From JAJECS01 sp034428595 (GTDB lineage: Bacteria > Chloroflexota > UBA11872), in contig DAOUHO010000108.1 in the NCBI GenBank assembly GCA_034428595.1, positions 1 through 16,175 on the forward strand: DNA of 16,175 bases. Reading direction: 5' to 3'. The stretch's first letter is position 1; each line of letters opens with the position of its first letter. Of the stretch, positions 14,597 to 16,175 are shown in pieces. The notes under the pieces were generated by a model. That model did not search any database, was not told the origin of the DNA, and saw only the letters and a list, made by a program, of their open reading frames with translations. The position numbers and the translations under genes are program-made.

Positions 14597-14982
14597 GTCT
14601 TCTGCGAGTTGTGTCCTGAGCTATACCAATTCTCGTAGCAGTAGCCGTCGGCAAGGGGAAACCGTGGATGACGCCGGATGCGCCGGCGGCGACTCGAAGC
14701 GGCGGGCAGTCGGAGGCAAAACAGACCGGAGTGGACGATTTGTGGGTGAGCGTGGAAAGTCAAGGACGACCACGGCGGGCCTGCACTGGTGGGGCCATGT
14801 ATCAACAATGAACCGGAGTTACCCACAGGGAGACCCAGGTTGTCCACAGACATCGGGTGGTGAAGGGATGCCCAGCCGGCCCCACCCTTGAGATAGGGCG
14901 GCGGTCGGCGAGCGCTCGGCTATACGGCAAGTGGGGAGTTTTTATCCGAAGCGGCCCACCGTGCTTATCGGCGCCTAAGCGG
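14597..14982. other. oriC: Probable replication origin region (oriC) between dnaA and parA
   Basis: This 386-bp gap has no credible gene. It holds DnaA-box-like sequences: TTACCCACA (14819-14827) and TTGTCCACA (14840-14848), each one change from TTATCCACA, in the same orientation and 21 bp apart. Weaker matches with two changes are at 14741-14749 and 14663-14671 (both reversed) and 14585-14593 (just inside parA). AT-richer patches occur at 14619-14640 and 14939-14948. A short palindrome, CGAGCGCTCG, is near 14910. Flanking dnaA, parAB and parS support an origin. Direct evidence such as a GC-skew switch cannot be judged in this window. Confidence 0.6.
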
Positions 14983-16175
14983 CTAGGCGATGTCCGCGAG
15001 TTGGGCGCGAATGGTCTCGATGTCGTTCTTGAGTCGGTCGTCAAGCTGAATGAGCCGCTCGATCTTGCGGCAGCCGTGAAGCGCGGTGGTGTGGTCGCGG
15101 CCGCCGAGGGTTCGCCCAATCTCCGGCAGCGAAAGGGAGGAGTCGTTGCGAAGCAGATACATCGCCACCTGGCGGGCGTGGGCGGTGGGGGCGTCCCGCC
15201 GGGACCCGGAAAGGTCCTCGAGGGGCACGGTAAAGTGCGCCGCGGTGCGGTCGAGCACGTGGCGCGCGGCGATCGGGCGCGGGTGGGACGCGGCGCCGAG
15301 ACCGTCGAGGGCGCGAGCCGCCGTGTCGGGCGTCAGCGGCAACCCGCTCAGCTCGGCGTAGATCAAGGTGCGACGCAGGGCGCCTTCGAGCTCGCGCATG
15401 TTCCGGCGAACGCGGTGCGCCAGAAAGTCCGCCACGTCGGATGGCAGCCGGGCGCCTTCGCTCGCGGCGATGGTCTCCAGGATCGCCCGGCGGAGATCAA
15501 GATCCGGCGCCTGCAGATCGGCGACCAACCCGGACTCGAAGCGGCTGCGCAAGCGCGCGAAGAGACGGGGAATCTCCGACGGCGGCTGGTCGCTGCTGAG
15601 CACAATCTGGCGGCCGCGGGAATAGAGGGCGTTGAACGTGTGGAAGACCTCTTCCTGCGAGGTTTCCGTCCGCGACAGGAACTCGACGTCGTCGATGAGC
15701 AGCACGTCGACCGAGCGATAGCGCTCGCGAAAGCGGCGCGCGCGGGCGCCGCGATCCTCGGTGCGAATCGAGTGCAGCAGGTCGTTGGTGAACGTCTCGC
15801 ACGGGACGTAGAGCACCCGGGCGTCGGGATCGCGGGCCGCGATGGCGTGGCCGATCGCATGCAGCAGATGGGTCTTGCCCAGGCCCACGCCGCTGTAGAT
15901 GAAGAGCGGGTTGAAGGCGTGGCCGGGCGCTTCGCACACGCGCAAGGCCGCGGCATGGGCGAGCCGGTTGGCGGTGCCGACGACAAACCGCTCGAAGGTC
16001 AGCCGCGGGTGCAGCCCGACCGACGGTCTCGGCGCGGACGCCTTGGGCGCGGCGTCGGCAAGCGCGGGCGGCGTGACGGGAGTCGCGGTCGGGCTGACAA
16101 CAATGGTAACGGCCACGTCACGACCGGAAGCTTTCGACGCGGCCCGCGTCACAACGTCGCGGAAGCGGCGGCGTA
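14983..16175 (-). CDS. dnaA: Chromosomal replication initiator DnaA (N-terminus beyond window)
   Basis: DnaA is the AAA+ ATPase that binds DnaA boxes and opens the origin. The frame is open to the right edge. The residues before the in-frame GTG at 16152 read RRRFRDVV and join TRAASKASGRDVAVTIVV, which looks like the end of domain I, so that GTG is not the start. Numbering from it, residues about 20-45 are a Pro/Ala linker (domain II), LTFERFVVGTANRLA opens domain III, Walker A is GVGLGKTH (88-95), Walker B is LLIDDVEF (151-158), and domain IV ends with the DNA-binding signature GRDHTTALHG (351-360). The gene points toward the presumed origin. dnaN does not follow; parA does. Confidence 0.96.
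   Translation of the reverse strand, partial: RRRFRDVVTRAASKASGRDVAVTIVVSPTATPVTPPALADAAPKASAPRPSVGLHPRLTFERFVVGTANRLAHAAALRVCEAPGHAFNPLFIYSGVGLGKTHLLHAIGHAIAARDPDARVLYVPCETFTNDLLHSIRTEDRGARARRFRERYRSVDVLLIDDVEFLSRTETSQEEVFHTFNALYSRGRQIVLSSDQPPSEIPRLFARLRSRFESGLVADLQAPDLDLRRAILETIAASEGARLPSDVADFLAHRVRRNMRELEGALRRTLIYAELSGLPLTPDTAARALDGLGAASHPRPIAARHVLDRTAAHFTVPLEDLSGSRRDAPTAHARQVAMYLLRNDSSLSLPEIGRTLGGRDHTTALHGCRKIERLIQLDDRLKNDIETIRAQLADIA

Noticed and set aside
14584..14853. Minus-strand open frame of 89 codons in the dnaA-parA gap
   Set aside because: It covers the DnaA-box-like sites, overlaps the parA start, has no ribosome site and no recognisable sequence.

Overview
This 16.2 kb, GC-rich window looks like a stretch of bacterial chromosome next to the replication origin, most likely from the phylum Chloroflexota. 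The best phylum hint is the secreted protein at the left edge. It carries two copies of a domain with the pattern 'YY/YF-x-R/A-x-x-x-(D/E)-x-H-P ... LG', which I associate with extracellular Chloroflexota proteins, followed by a Thr/Pro linker and a beta-propeller. The assignment rests on memory of protein styles, not on a search.

Layout, left to right: (1) 1-1887, minus: secreted two-module plus beta-propeller protein, cut by the left edge. (2) 2075-8124, minus: a methyl-cycle and methylthioadenosine operon read in the order mtnA, mtnP, PfkB kinase, ahcY, metK, then a small overlapping gene pair that includes a DUF2283 protein. (3) 8225-10130: a divergent locus. An XRE-type repressor-like gene (plus) faces a two-gene minus-strand unit encoding a zinc-ribbon protein and an acidic charged protein. 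The 70-bp divergent region holds overlapping promoters and two palindromes. (4) 10131-12617, plus: palindromic repeats, a formylglycine-generating enzyme with both catalytic cysteines, a shortened chloramphenicol-phosphotransferase-like gene and a short-chain dehydrogenase. (5) 12670-16175, minus: a small tail-anchored membrane protein, parB, parA, a probable oriC region, and dnaA, whose N-terminus lies beyond the right edge.

The parts work together as two main systems. MetK makes S-adenosylmethionine. AhcY hydrolyses the S-adenosylhomocysteine left by methyltransferases. The PfkB kinase probably clears the adenosine, and MtnP and MtnA start recycling of the methylthioadenosine left by polyamine synthesis. 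The origin block holds DnaA, the ParA/ParB partition proteins, DnaA-box-like sites between dnaA and parA, and two perfect 16-bp parS palindromes (11356-11371 and 12970-12985) plus a third with two mismatches at 1984-1999.

Three families of short palindromic repeats are scattered between genes. No tRNA, rRNA, CRISPR array or intact insertion sequence was seen. Many long plus-strand open frames lie opposite the minus-strand genes and are antisense shadows caused by high GC content. The least explained item is the XRE/zinc-ribbon divergent locus.
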